Shown here piece by piece: positions 7,727 through 15,665 of a stretch of 64,000 nt of DNA; position 1 is the first letter of the stretch; each line of letters starts with the position of its first letter. The DNA comes from Aliagarivorans marinus DSM 23064. GTDB taxonomy: Bacteria > Pseudomonadota > Gammaproteobacteria > Enterobacterales > Celerinatantimonadaceae. The DNA lies in NCBI RefSeq assembly GCF_000429485.1, contig NZ_AUBY01000008.1, positions 310,001-374,000 of the forward strand, given 5' to 3'. Below the pieces are notes generated by a model, which made no database searches, had not been told where the DNA came from, and was given only the letters and a program-made list of their open reading frames with translations. A program made the position numbers and the translations under genes.

Positions 7727-10087
7727 TTAAAGCCCTTGAACATCCACCTCACAGAGCATACGCCACTCCTTGGGCAGCACTCGGGTATCGCCCACCACTC
7801 TCACTTGCTGTGAAAACAAGATATCGCTGGAGGATTTTCCTAGCATCACCGTAAAATCACCCGGTTCGACAATGCGCTGGTGCTGCTGGTTGGTGAAGTT
7901 GAGCATATCCACTGGAAGCCGGAAGCTTACTCGCTTTGACTCACCCGCTGCCAGCTCGACCTTGGCAAAGCCTTTAAGCTCACGTACCGGGCGCACCAGC
8001 GAGGCGTAGTTGTCACGCACGTACAACTGTGCGACTTCGGCGCCGTTATGCTCACCACTATTACGGATGGTCACCGACAGTTTGATGGTATCACTGTGGC
8101 CAAGTTCACTCGCTTGCAACTGGAAGTCGCTGTAATCGAACTGGGTGTAGCTCATGCCATAGCCAAAGTGATAGTTGGAGCCAAAGTGATAGGCGATGGG
8201 CGTTCCCCCGCTTTTCAGCTTGTGGTTGTAGTAATACGGCACCGCGCCCACATTTTTCGGTATCGACACACTCAATCGGCCACTGGGATTAACCTGACCA
8301 ACCAATGCATCAGCCATCGCCCGAGCACCTTCCTGGCCGGGTGCCCAACCATAGAGGATGGCAGCTGCTTCTTGCTCAGCGCGGCCAAGGTTGTAAGGCC
8401 GGCCACCAGTAACGATCACTACCACCGGTTTGCCAGAATCCAACGCTGTATCAATCAGTTGCTGCTGAACGCCGGGTAAGTTGAGCGAGTCAGCATCGGA
8501 GCCTTCACCCACCGTACCGGTTTGGAACAGCCCTGCCAGATCGCCAACACAGACTATCGCTACATCGGACTCATCGACAGCGGCGCGCGCCTCATCAATA
8601 CCCCGGGTATCAAAGCTAATTGGCGAGCTGAAAGCATGCTGCTCAAGGGTATCAACATCGCCGGGGAACACCGGGGCATTAGCATGTCGCTCGGTTAAGA
8701 TCTCGCAACCTTTGCTATAGCGCACCGAGCTAAAACGCTGCTCAATGGCTTCGCGTAAGGTGGTTACGACACGGGTTTCATCGTCGAGACTGGAAAGTAT
8801 TAAGTGAACCGGAAAGCTATAGCCACACAGCAAAGCCAGTTGGTCGTCGGCGGTAGCGCCAAGCAGTGCCACCTTGGCGTGCGGGTTTAAAGGTAGAGTC
8901 CCATCATTTTTAAGTAGCACCAGCGATTCGCTGGCGGCCTGATAGGCCAGTTGCTTAGAGCACGTTTGATCCAATGCCTGCTCGGGCACCTCGCAGTAGG
9001 GCCGCTCGAACAGACCCAACTCGAACTTGTGTCGTAAGATCCGCCCCACAATCTCATCCAACTTATCTTGTGAGAAAGAACCGCGCTCGATGGCGCTTTG
9101 AAGCTCTGCTGAGCAGCGATTATCTGGCAACTCGACATCCAGACCGGCATTAAATGACAATGCCGCCGCCTCAGCAAAATCACTGGCAACCCCATGGTCG
9201 GTATGCAGCAGTTTCACCGCATCATAATCTGCCACCACTAAGCCTTCGAAGCCCCATTGATTGCGCAAAACCTCGGTCAACAAGTAGGGAGAGGCGTGAC
9301 AAGGTTCGCCGTCGATATCGTGATAGGCCGGCATAACCGAGCCTGCCTTGGCCAGTTTTACAGCCATTTCAAAAGGCAGCATAAAGGTGTCATTCAGTTC
9401 TTTAAAACCCAAATGCACGGGGGCGTGATTGCGCGCCCCTTCGCTAAACGAGTGGCCAACATAGTGTTTGAGGGTAGCGAGTAGGCGACCATCACTGCCC
9501 TGCAACCCTTTCACATAGTTGGTTGCCATAACGCCGGCATGATAAGGGTCTTCACCCAAGGTTTCTTCAGTGCGCCCCCAGCGCACGTCTCTGGACACAT
9601 CCAGTACCGGGGCTAGGCCTTGGTGAGCGCCCACGGCCCGAACCTGCCGACCAATATCACTAGCTATTTGCTCAATCAACGAAGGATTCCAGGTGTGGCC
9701 GTAATTTAGCGACGACGGGTACAGAGTTGCATCCTTGGACATCAAGCCCACCAAGCACTCTTCGTGAGAGATAGCCGGGATCCCTAAGCGCGTCTCTTCC
9801 ACCAGATATTTTTGCAAAGCGTTGAGTGCGCGAACGCCCTGAGCGGGCGAGGTGACATGGGTGCCGAGTGGCCGGGTAATCTGCCCTATTCCGTGCTCCA
9901 AGCGCTGTTTGAGTGGCTTGAGCGATTGCAGTATCTGTTCGCCCAAGTCTCGATCGCGATGCTCGCCGTGCTCATCCAGAATCAGCCATTGCGAGCCCAG
10001 TTGAGCCAGCTTTTCCTCAATGGTCATGCGTTCAAGCAGGTCATTAACACGTAGTTCGGTTGGTGCGTTTTCATCTTTGTACAGCAT
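7727..10087 (-). CDS. Glycoside hydrolase family 3 beta-glucosidase/beta-xylosidase
   Basis: A 786-residue GH3 enzyme releasing non-reducing terminal beta-linked sugars. The N-terminal barrel holds RWGRTEETLGEDP (about residues 169-181), the KHYVGHS segment and VVADYDAV, whose aspartate is in the nucleophile position. The GH3 C-terminal domain (DLAGLFQTGTVGEGSDADSL) and a fibronectin III-like domain (EHNGAEVAQLYVRD, KGFAKVELAAGESKRVSFRL) complete the normal three-domain form. There is no signal peptide, so it should act in the cytoplasm on imported oligosaccharides. Beta-glucosidase and beta-xylosidase cannot be separated by eye. Confidence 0.9.
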   Translation of the reverse strand: MLYKDENAPTELRVNDLLERMTIEEKLAQLGSQWLILDEHGEHRDRDLGEQILQSLKPLKQRLEHGIGQITRPLGTHVTSPAQGVRALNALQKYLVEETRLGIPAISHEECLVGLMSKDATLYPSSLNYGHTWNPSLIEQIASDIGRQVRAVGAHQGLAPVLDVSRDVRWGRTEETLGEDPYHAGVMATNYVKGLQGSDGRLLATLKHYVGHSFSEGARNHAPVHLGFKELNDTFMLPFEMAVKLAKAGSVMPAYHDIDGEPCHASPYLLTEVLRNQWGFEGLVVADYDAVKLLHTDHGVASDFAEAAALSFNAGLDVELPDNRCSAELQSAIERGSFSQDKLDEIVGRILRHKFELGLFERPYCEVPEQALDQTCSKQLAYQAASESLVLLKNDGTLPLNPHAKVALLGATADDQLALLCGYSFPVHLILSSLDDETRVVTTLREAIEQRFSSVRYSKGCEILTERHANAPVFPGDVDTLEQHAFSSPISFDTRGIDEARAAVDESDVAIVCVGDLAGLFQTGTVGEGSDADSLNLPGVQQQLIDTALDSGKPVVVIVTGGRPYNLGRAEQEAAAILYGWAPGQEGARAMADALVGQVNPSGRLSVSIPKNVGAVPYYYNHKLKSGGTPIAYHFGSNYHFGYGMSYTQFDYSDFQLQASELGHSDTIKLSVTIRNSGEHNGAEVAQLYVRDNYASLVRPVRELKGFAKVELAAGESKRVSFRLPVDMLNFTNQQHQRIVEPGDFTVMLGKSSSDILFSQQVRVVGDTRVLPKEWRMLCEVDVQGL

Positions 10088-10321
10088 AATGTATCCGCAT
10101 TTGGCGTGGGTAATTCGGCTACTATGCGCGATAGATTACAGAGATTTTGAGCAGCAGGTCTCGATTAACCAAGTTATTAATTCGGCAGGTGAATTTTGTT
10201 TACCTTGTCACTACGTAGCGTTTTTAGCATTTACAAACCCAGCCCGTTTTTGTAGACACCAGAAGCAGAGCTGTTGATTAAGCTGCCTGACATTTGGCAA
10301 TACACCGCTATACGCTCCTTG

Positions 10322-10335
10322 TTTACAAACGTAAA
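10322..10335. promoter_or_regulatory. Possible operator upstream of GH3 (TTTAC/GTAAA dyad)
   Basis: TTTACAAACGTAAA is an inverted repeat of TTTAC with a four-base spacer. The nine bases TTTACAAAC occur again at 10230-10238, about 140 bases upstream of the GH3 start. Repeated dyad-like elements ahead of a glycosidase could bind a sugar-responsive repressor; no regulator gene is adjacent. The remainder of 10088-10433 is non-coding with no other recognisable signal except the terminator at 10337. Confidence 0.25.
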
Positions 10336-10336
10336 A

Positions 10337-10370
10337 GCGGCAAACCCTGCTCCAGCCTAAGGTTTGCCGC
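10337..10370 (-). terminator. Rho-independent terminator of the repeat lipoprotein gene
   Basis: GCGGCAAACC (10337-10346) and GGTTTGCCGC (10361-10370) form a perfect ten-base stem. On the minus strand it is followed by TTTTAC, about 65 bases after the lipoprotein stop. An ATATTTTATG tract on the other side would allow it to work in both directions. Confidence 0.8.
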
Positions 10371-10433
10371 ATATTTTATGTTTGCAAGAAACTATCGATG
10401 CAGATGCCCGCGCTTAGTCACGGTATGAAGCCA

Positions 10434-10838
10434 CTACTGCACAGGACTTAAGCCTTTCTCCCGGTTGTCTATTGCATCATCCAGATCAAAGCCGCTGTCA
10501 CGCCAATTTAGCGCTTCTGCAGCAGAGAACTTGTTTCCTCCCCACTCTTTCGCCTCGCCCAGACTGAACTTAGCATCAAACCAAGCCTTAGCATCTTCGG
10601 GAGAGAAACCGGCGCCAGACCACGCTATAATGTCTTTTTGCTGATCGAAGCCCTGTTCCATCCAGGCCTGAACTTGTGGGTAAGTTAGCCCTCTATCGAC
10701 ATAGGCGCCCACTTGCTCAACGGTAACGCCAAGATCTTTCCAGCCAGCGATCTCAGACTCCGACATATCTTCCCAGGTTGGAGAAGAAGAGCATGCAACA
10801 ACAACGGAGAGTAAACACAACGCAATAATCTTTTTCAT
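10434..10838 (-). CDS. Lipoprotein made of 13-residue tandem repeats
   Basis: A 134-residue predicted lipoprotein. The signal sequence MKKIIALCLLSVVVAC ends in a lipobox (VVAC). ATG 10838 is chosen because AGGAAGGT lies eight bases upstream and the lipoprotein signal begins there, not at the longer in-frame ATGs. From about residue 35 the protein is a run of seven to eight 13-residue units with the pattern G/K-F-x(4)-A-xx-W-xxx, for example GFSPEDAKAWFDA, KFSLGEAKEWGGN and KFSAAEALNWRDS. The units should stack as short helices. The function is unknown. It has its own terminator. Confidence 0.75.
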   Translation of the reverse strand: MKKIIALCLLSVVVACSSSPTWEDMSESEIAGWKDLGVTVEQVGAYVDRGLTYPQVQAWMEQGFDQQKDIIAWSGAGFSPEDAKAWFDAKFSLGEAKEWGGNKFSAAEALNWRDSGFDLDDAIDNREKGLSPVQ

Positions 10839-11074
10839 AGTGACCTTCCTATCCTCTTTGCTCATATGACTAAACTGCAAAAGTGACTAGGCTCAACGGC
10901 TACCCAGTTTCAAATTAATTTAAATCTGATATATCGGGTAAGGCTCGGCCCCGACAACCTGATAACAAGACGCTGTTTAATTAACTTGTTTATCTATATT
11001 AATTTAGGATAGAAAATCTCGATAGGTTAAGTAGTTATCAATTTAGTTCACTGCCCCACTAGCTAGCTAAACAC

Positions 11075-11827
11075 TTAAGGGTTTAGTTTGACAGCTGATA
11101 CCTCGCTATCGCGGATATAACACATCGCAATACCGGGCGTGACTGAGTTCGTACCGAACTCCAGCTCGCCACCACGCTGCCAGATGGAGTTATTCCCGCA
11201 CACCGACCAACCACCGGTCACAGAGATATGGTTGCTAAGCAGCACATGAAGCTTATGCGATGCCGCAATATTGGAGAGAATCTCCGCATCCTTGGCAAAG
11301 CCAGCCTCTGAGATTAAGGCACTGACCAAGTAGATATCGGCGCCTGCAGCGGCTGCGCGCTTAGCATGCTCAGGCGCAGTAAAGTCAGCACATATGGCCA
11401 ATGCGAGCGTGTAACCATTGAGGGTAAACAGGTAGTCTTGAGCGCCTGCAGAGCAATAGCGCTCTTCGCCATCATGCAGATATTGCTTGTCGTAAAACTC
11501 CACCCGACCATCTGGATGACAGATCACCGCGCCAATGGTCGGCTTATCCGCACCATCAACGATAAGCGGATAACCGGCGATAACGCCAACATTGAATGCA
11601 ACGGCCGCCTCACTAAGCGCGCTGAAATGACGATGGTCTTTATCTAAAGCGAGTGTATCGAGCAGCTCCAGCTCATAGCCAGTTAGTGACAGCTCAGGGA
11701 ACACCACCAGATCGGCGCCATGGATGGCGGACACTTCGATTGCTTGCAGGTGCTGGCGTAGGTTTGCTGCGACGTTGCCTTTTAACAGCGGGATTTGCGG
11801 CAAGCTGATATTGAGGGTTGGGTTCAA
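11075..11827 (-). CDS. Carbon-nitrogen hydrolase (nitrilase superfamily)
   Basis: A 250-residue amidase/nitrilase-fold hydrolase. The Glu-Lys-Cys triad is visible: E45 in VVFPELSLTGY, K114 in FYDKQYLHDGEERY and C146 in ALAICADFTAP. The fold hydrolyses C-N bonds of amides, omega-amides or nitriles in the cytoplasm; the substrate cannot be told. Next downstream on the same strand is the repeat lipoprotein, more than 200 bases away, so it is probably transcribed alone. A weak AGGAAATAG precedes the ATG. Confidence 0.87.
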   Translation of the reverse strand: MNPTLNISLPQIPLLKGNVAANLRQHLQAIEVSAIHGADLVVFPELSLTGYELELLDTLALDKDHRHFSALSEAAVAFNVGVIAGYPLIVDGADKPTIGAVICHPDGRVEFYDKQYLHDGEERYCSAGAQDYLFTLNGYTLALAICADFTAPEHAKRAAAAGADIYLVSALISEAGFAKDAEILSNIAASHKLHVLLSNHISVTGGWSVCGNNSIWQRGGELEFGTNSVTPGIAMCYIRDSEVSAVKLNP

Positions 11828-11960
11828 GCTATTTCCTAAAGATCATTGTTGCAATAAACGGGGTTAGCGAAGGTCTTTAGCCCCCAGCAGTACGGCAGCG
11901 AAAAGGCACGTTCCAGACAGTTTTCCCAAGTGTTTTGAATGCCTGGCAGCCTTCGCTCAC

Positions 11961-12500
11961 TTAACGCTTAGCCCAAAGACTCTCCACGTCCACCGCTTCG
12001 ATTTTCACCCCAAAGCTGGTGATATTTGGCAGCGTTGCGTTGTGGTGGGCGCGGATCTGTGCACCCGTCGCATGTATTTTGTCGTGGGTAGTATGCGCAT
12101 CGGCCACTAGCGTTACCGGATAACCCAAGCCCGCTGCTCTGCGCACAGTGGTATCAACACAGAACTCTGAGGCATAGCCGCATACTATCAGGCTATCAAC
12201 CTGCAACTCATCTAAAAGACTTCGCAGGTTGGTATTGAGAAACGAGTCGGGGGTGGTTTTACGCACACAGAGATCGCTTGAATGCGTGAGCAAGTCAGAT
12301 TGAAGCGCCCAACCCGCACTGCCGTACTCAATCACCGAGTTAGCCGCTTCATGTTGAACAAAGATAACGGGGACGGACCGGCTGCGCGCAGACTGGGTAA
12401 CACGGTTGATATTGCCTAGCGTTATTTGAGACTCGAAAGGTTGTGGTTCGGGGTCGAACAGAATTGATTGGACATCGATAACGAGTACTGCAGGTTTCAT
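11961..12500 (-). CDS. Isochorismatase-like cysteine hydrolase
   Basis: A 179-residue member of the isochorismatase-like cysteine hydrolases. The triad residues appear as D9 in LVIDVQ, K81 in VRKTTPDSF and C114 in CGYASEFCVDTT, with the cis-peptide context between the last two strands as in nicotinamidase and YcaC-like enzymes. It lacks the extended carrier-protein domain of EntB-type isochorismatases, so a small-amide hydrolase role is more likely. The ATG follows GAGGATAAACA. It lies 134 bases upstream of the nitrilase gene on the same strand, so the two hydrolases might be co-transcribed. Confidence 0.87.
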   Translation of the reverse strand: MKPAVLVIDVQSILFDPEPQPFESQITLGNINRVTQSARSRSVPVIFVQHEAANSVIEYGSAGWALQSDLLTHSSDLCVRKTTPDSFLNTNLRSLLDELQVDSLIVCGYASEFCVDTTVRRAAGLGYPVTLVADAHTTHDKIHATGAQIRAHHNATLPNITSFGVKIEAVDVESLWAKR

Positions 12501-12562
12501 TGTTTATCCTCGTAGTCTTAAGCGGGAAGTACTGTAGATTCAGATTTCCAAAAGCAATATCG

Positions 12563-12916
12563 TCAACCAGCCCTTGCCCCGTTTGGCACCTCTTTCTCGG
12601 GGCAAGCTAAACAGGGAGTAAGCTTATCTTCATAGCCGATATCAAACAGCATCCCCTGCGATACTTCGCCAGCCATTTTTCTTTCTGGCAGATTCACCAC
12701 AAACAAGGCTTGTCTGCCTTCAATCTCTTTGGGGTTGTCGCGTTCTTGCTTTATCCCGGCCAAGATTGAACGGGTATGATCGCCAAAATCGACGGTAAGC
12801 TTCATCAGTTTGTCGGACTTGGCCACTTCACTGACCTCAACAATCAAACCCACTCTGATATCGATTTTCGCGAAATCATCAAAGGTGATCTCCTCTTTGA
12901 CAGGCGCATGTTGCAT
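12563..12916 (-). CDS. tRNA-binding domain protein (CsaA/YgjH-like OB fold)
   Basis: A 117-residue stand-alone EMAPII/tRNA-binding OB-fold domain. The signature is FDDFAKIDIRVGLIVEVSEV at the start, then SDKLMKLTVDFG, a central GRQALFVVNLPERKMAGEVSQGM-type segment and PNGARAG at the end. ATG 12916 is chosen because AAGGAAAACGAT lies directly upstream; the longer frame would overlap the next gene. It resembles the C-terminal domain of methionyl-tRNA synthetase and E. coli YgjH or Bacillus CsaA, which bind tRNA or act in export; its own role is not known. It ends an operon-like run of GNAT genes. Confidence 0.82.
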   Translation of the reverse strand: MQHAPVKEEITFDDFAKIDIRVGLIVEVSEVAKSDKLMKLTVDFGDHTRSILAGIKQERDNPKEIEGRQALFVVNLPERKMAGEVSQGMLFDIGYEDKLTPCLACPEKEVPNGARAG

Positions 12917-12957
12917 ATCGTTTTCCTTGAGCAGTCTTTGCTGGCAGAGCGAATTCA

Positions 12958-13161
12958 TCACTCTATCTGAAAAACCGACTGATTACGCTTATTAGTAAAA
13001 TCGTGATTAATATCATCAAGATACTGGGCTAACTTGTCTTCGGTGATACTGGCAGATATCACCACATCACGAACTTTAGTTCGCAGGCCACCATCGGATT
13101 CGTTGTAGAGAACCCAAGCCTCATCCGGCACTCCAAAGTCTGCGTTTATCGAATCAAACAA
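12958..13161 (-). CDS. Small hypothetical protein, possibly DUF7661-like
   Basis: A 67-residue acidic protein whose ATG lies inside the last codons of the upstream GNAT gene (eight-base overlap), which argues for translational coupling and hence a real gene. The sequence has an FGVPDEAWVLYNESDGGLR strand pair followed by VVISASITEDKLAQYLDDIN and HDF. This pattern resembles the small DUF7661 family as I remember it; I cannot confirm the match. No function is known. It is followed by the tRNA-binding protein gene after 41 bases. Confidence 0.55.
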   Translation of the reverse strand: MFDSINADFGVPDEAWVLYNESDGGLRTKVRDVVISASITEDKLAQYLDDINHDFTNKRNQSVFQIE

Positions 13162-13645
13162 TCAGCCGCGCCATACTCAGCACGTCAGCAAAGCGGCCAT
13201 TTTTAAAGGCATAGTTTTTGTGCTCGCCCTCGACCTCAAAGCCAAGCTTGGTATACAGGGCAATCGCCGCTTGGTTATCGCTGTAACACTCCACTTCGAT
13301 CCGTTGAATGTTCAGCCAGTTGTCGCACATATCGATGGCTGCCGATAACAACGCTGAGCCAACCCCTTGCTTTAGGGCCGAGGAACAGACCGCCATACCA
13401 AAGGTGGCAACATGTTTGCGGCGCGCCCTGCGCGAGGTTTCCAAAGTGAGCTGTCCAACTAACTTACCTTCCCGCTCAGCCACTAAGTTGTAGTGCTCTG
13501 GCGGGCTTGCCTCGAAGCGTTTGTGCCAATTTTCATCCGACGGATAAGGCAGTTGCAGCGTGGCTTCATAGGCGTGAGCTTGTGCGTAGATCGCTTTAAT
13601 GGCACTCACATCACTGTACTGTGCGCGTCTAATCGTTAACTCCAT
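13154..13645 (-). CDS. GNAT family N-acetyltransferase (RimI/L-amino-acid type)
   Basis: A 163-residue GNAT. Visible elements are the N-terminal TIRRAQYSDVSAIKAIYAQA, the acetyl-CoA loop SALKQGVGSALLSAAI (about residues 93-108) and NQAAIALYTKLGFEVEGEHK near the C-terminus, ending in MARLIV. The arrangement matches YhhY-like acetyltransferases that acetylate amino acids, but I do not assign a substrate. AGGAGCAAGT precedes the ATG. It overlaps the small gene at 12958 and follows another GNAT by 26 bases, so the run from 14625 to 12563 is likely one transcript. Confidence 0.86.
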   Translation of the reverse strand: MELTIRRAQYSDVSAIKAIYAQAHAYEATLQLPYPSDENWHKRFEASPPEHYNLVAEREGKLVGQLTLETSRRARRKHVATFGMAVCSSALKQGVGSALLSAAIDMCDNWLNIQRIEVECYSDNQAAIALYTKLGFEVEGEHKNYAFKNGRFADVLSMARLIV

Positions 13646-13671
13646 ACTTGCTCCTAATAACCATTCAATAC

Positions 13672-14109
13672 CTAAAGATGTTTCTCCAGCAGCAACAGTC
13701 GCTGACCACGATACGCTTGCTCATCAAACTGGCGATAACCCAGTTTGTGGTAAACATGTCGTCCGCGCTCGTTGGAGGCATACACATCAAGCCAAATACG
13801 CGAACAACCCAAAGCTTGCTGGCAGTACTCTTCCATTGCCAACATCGCCTGCTGACCTATGCCCAGCCCTCGTTGTGATACAACCAAGCGGCGCAACTCC
13901 ACTGACGAGCCATGCTCCTCAACGAGCAGCATGTACCCAGCCAACTCATCGCTATGAACGATTGCCAAGTAGGTAATATCTGGGTTGCGCATTCCCGCCA
14001 AGTGCTGCTCAGCGGTATACAGAGTGATAAATGCCGCAACCTCAGGCATTGCTTCCATAGCTACGATACTATCAAGTAGCTCCGCACCTGCTTGAGCTAA
14101 TCTCACCAT
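13672..14109 (-). CDS. GNAT family N-acetyltransferase
   Basis: A 145-residue GNAT protein. The start ATG 14109 follows GGAAGG by eight bases; the upstream GTG at 14124 overlaps that site. Core elements are SVELRRLVVSQRGLGIGQQA (beta-4 and the acetyl-CoA loop) and DVYASNERGRHVYHKLGYRQ (motif B). It lies between two other GNAT genes, 26 bases upstream of one and 21 downstream of the other. The substrate is unknown. Confidence 0.85.
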   Translation of the reverse strand: MVRLAQAGAELLDSIVAMEAMPEVAAFITLYTAEQHLAGMRNPDITYLAIVHSDELAGYMLLVEEHGSSVELRRLVVSQRGLGIGQQAMLAMEEYCQQALGCSRIWLDVYASNERGRHVYHKLGYRQFDEQAYRGQRLLLLEKHL

Positions 14110-14130
14110 TTTTTCACCTTCCACCTCTGC

Positions 14131-14625
14131 TCAGGCACTTAACTCCAACTGCCAGTACCCCACCGTGATCTTCTTGCCGAACTTCATGCCGATATTGCTA
14201 AACTCGCCCACCTTCTTAAAACCTAGCGACTCATGCAGGCCAATGCTAGAGGGGTTTGGCAGGGCGATGGAGCCCACCGCGTTGCTGATTCCCAATGCTT
14301 TAAGCTGCTCGAACAAGGCGGAGTAGAGGCGCCGCCCAGCACCTTTGCCAGTAGCGCTATGGTCGAGATAAATCGAGGGCTCAACGGTGTAACGATAGGC
14401 CGAGCGGGCCTTCCACTGCCCCGCGTAGGCATAGCCGATCACCTTGCCATCGAGCTCGGCCACCAGCCAGGGCAGCGCGATATCGAGCACCGCCTGCACC
14501 CGTTCACGCATTTGCTCGGCGCTCACCGAGTGCTCCTCAAACGAGATAGCGGTGGTGTGAATGTAGTGATTGTAGATGTCGGCAATCTGCTGCATATCGC
14601 TAGCAGCAACGTCCCTGATAACCAT
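14131..14625 (-). CDS. Phosphinothricin acetyltransferase-like GNAT
   Basis: A 164-residue GNAT of the Pat/Bar/MnaT branch: IRDVAASDMQQIADIYNHYI at the start, TTAISFEEHSVSAEQM, then the RSAYRYTVEPSIYLD segment that is highly typical of phosphinothricin acetyltransferase-like enzymes, with SATGKGAGRRLYSALFEQL as acetyl-CoA loop and LHESLGFKKVGEFSNIGMKF at the end. ATG 14625 is chosen because AAGGAGTTTTT precedes it. Known relatives acetylate phosphinothricin, methionine sulfoximine/sulfone or similar amino acids. It probably heads the GNAT transcript. Confidence 0.88.
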   Translation of the reverse strand: MVIRDVAASDMQQIADIYNHYIHTTAISFEEHSVSAEQMRERVQAVLDIALPWLVAELDGKVIGYAYAGQWKARSAYRYTVEPSIYLDHSATGKGAGRRLYSALFEQLKALGISNAVGSIALPNPSSIGLHESLGFKKVGEFSNIGMKFGKKITVGYWQLELSA

Positions 14626-14692
14626 AAAAACTCCTTTACGTACAACAGCTAACGCAGCAAAGGCGCTAGCAACCAATAAGCACTAGGGTGCA

Positions 14693-15439
14693 CTAGTCGG
14701 CTCGCCCAGTATTGAGATAGGCCACCCAGTCTTCTCGCTGGCGCTTTGCGGCGGCCGCGGCAGCTTGCTGATAGTCATAGGCAACGCGCAGCTGCTCGAC
14801 CTGCCAGCCATGGGCCGCTTGGGTGACAATCGCAAACTGGGCATGGGGGCTATAGCTTTGCATCACATGCGGCCATGGCTCGTCATCACTGTAGGCCTGC
14901 AAGCCTACGCTGCCGGGATTCACGATAAGTTGTCCGGGGCCGATGCTCACCACCCTTGGTGTGTGCGAGTGACCACAAAGAACTAATCCGGCTTGTTCGC
15001 CTGCGAGCAAATCAACAATCTCTTGTTGGCCACGCAGTTGCGCCTGCCCGGAGCGGGTGTCTTCGAGCAAATAGGTTAAGTCATCGCTGGGGGTGCCATG
15101 GCATAGCAATACGTTGCCGTCGAGGCGCTGAGTCGCAGGAAGCTGACGCATCCAGTCCAAGGCCGCTGCGGGTAGATCGTCGATAACAAAGGCCATCGTC
15201 GGGTGTTGGGGCTCGCCGCTATCCACCGCGTCGACAATCTGGCTATCTTGATTGCCGTTGATGCTCACAACAGCGTGCTGCATTAAACACTCGTAGGTCG
15301 CCTTTGGGGCAATCGGGCCGTAGAAGGTGTCACCGAGATTCACAATCAGATCAACACCACGTCGGGCCACTTCAGCCAGCACGGCTTCAAGCGCAAACAC
15401 ATTACTGTGAATATCTGATAATACGGCAATACGAACCAT
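14693..15439 (-). CDS. Calcineurin-like metallophosphoesterase
   Basis: A 248-residue cytoplasmic phosphoesterase. Metal-binding motifs in order are D-x-H in LSDIHSNVFALE (D9, H11), GDTFYGP (about 37), INGNQDSQ (about 78), CHGTPSD and CGHSHTPR, then NPGSVGLQ. The usual GNHD/E is GNQD here, so the conserved catalytic histidine is replaced; this substitution occurs in some YfcE/serine-threonine-phosphatase-like relatives. Substrate unknown. It is 67 bases upstream of the Pat-like GNAT gene on the same strand. Confidence 0.86.
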   Translation of the reverse strand: MVRIAVLSDIHSNVFALEAVLAEVARRGVDLIVNLGDTFYGPIAPKATYECLMQHAVVSINGNQDSQIVDAVDSGEPQHPTMAFVIDDLPAAALDWMRQLPATQRLDGNVLLCHGTPSDDLTYLLEDTRSGQAQLRGQQEIVDLLAGEQAGLVLCGHSHTPRVVSIGPGQLIVNPGSVGLQAYSDDEPWPHVMQSYSPHAQFAIVTQAAHGWQVEQLRVAYDYQQAAAAAAKRQREDWVAYLNTGRAD

Positions 15440-15596
15440 CTCACGTCACTCCCTCGGCCCTTTTCACGTCACAATATCAGTAATGCATGTCTTTATCTAT
15501 CAGTTAGTTAAGAGCACTCCCGTGATTTACATCACTTCATTAGAACGCGCTAACAACAGCGTTTTTAAGAGTCGATAATCTGGCTGAGCGCCCAGC

Positions 15597-15620
15597 AAAA
15601 AAGGTACCCGAAGGTACCTT
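15597..15620 (-). terminator. Rho-independent terminator of the GH16 gene
   Basis: AAGGTACC and GGTACCTT form an eight-base stem; read on the minus strand the loop is TTCG, a stable tetraloop, and the stem is followed by a TTTT run. It lies about 45 bases after the GH16 stop codon. The gap 15440-15596 beyond it shows no other signal. Confidence 0.85.
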
Positions 15621-15665
15621 ATCTACAGTGTGCGTATGTCCGCTCCTATTTAGTCGCCTATTCGC

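Noticed and set aside
12916-12961. Longer N-terminus for the tRNA-binding protein
   Set aside because: AAGGAAAACGAT directly precedes ATG 12916, and the extension would overlap the upstream small gene.
1853-14625. Integron or gene-cassette array
   Set aside because: Genes lie in both orientations with ordinary spacing, and I see no repeated attC-like sites or integrase.
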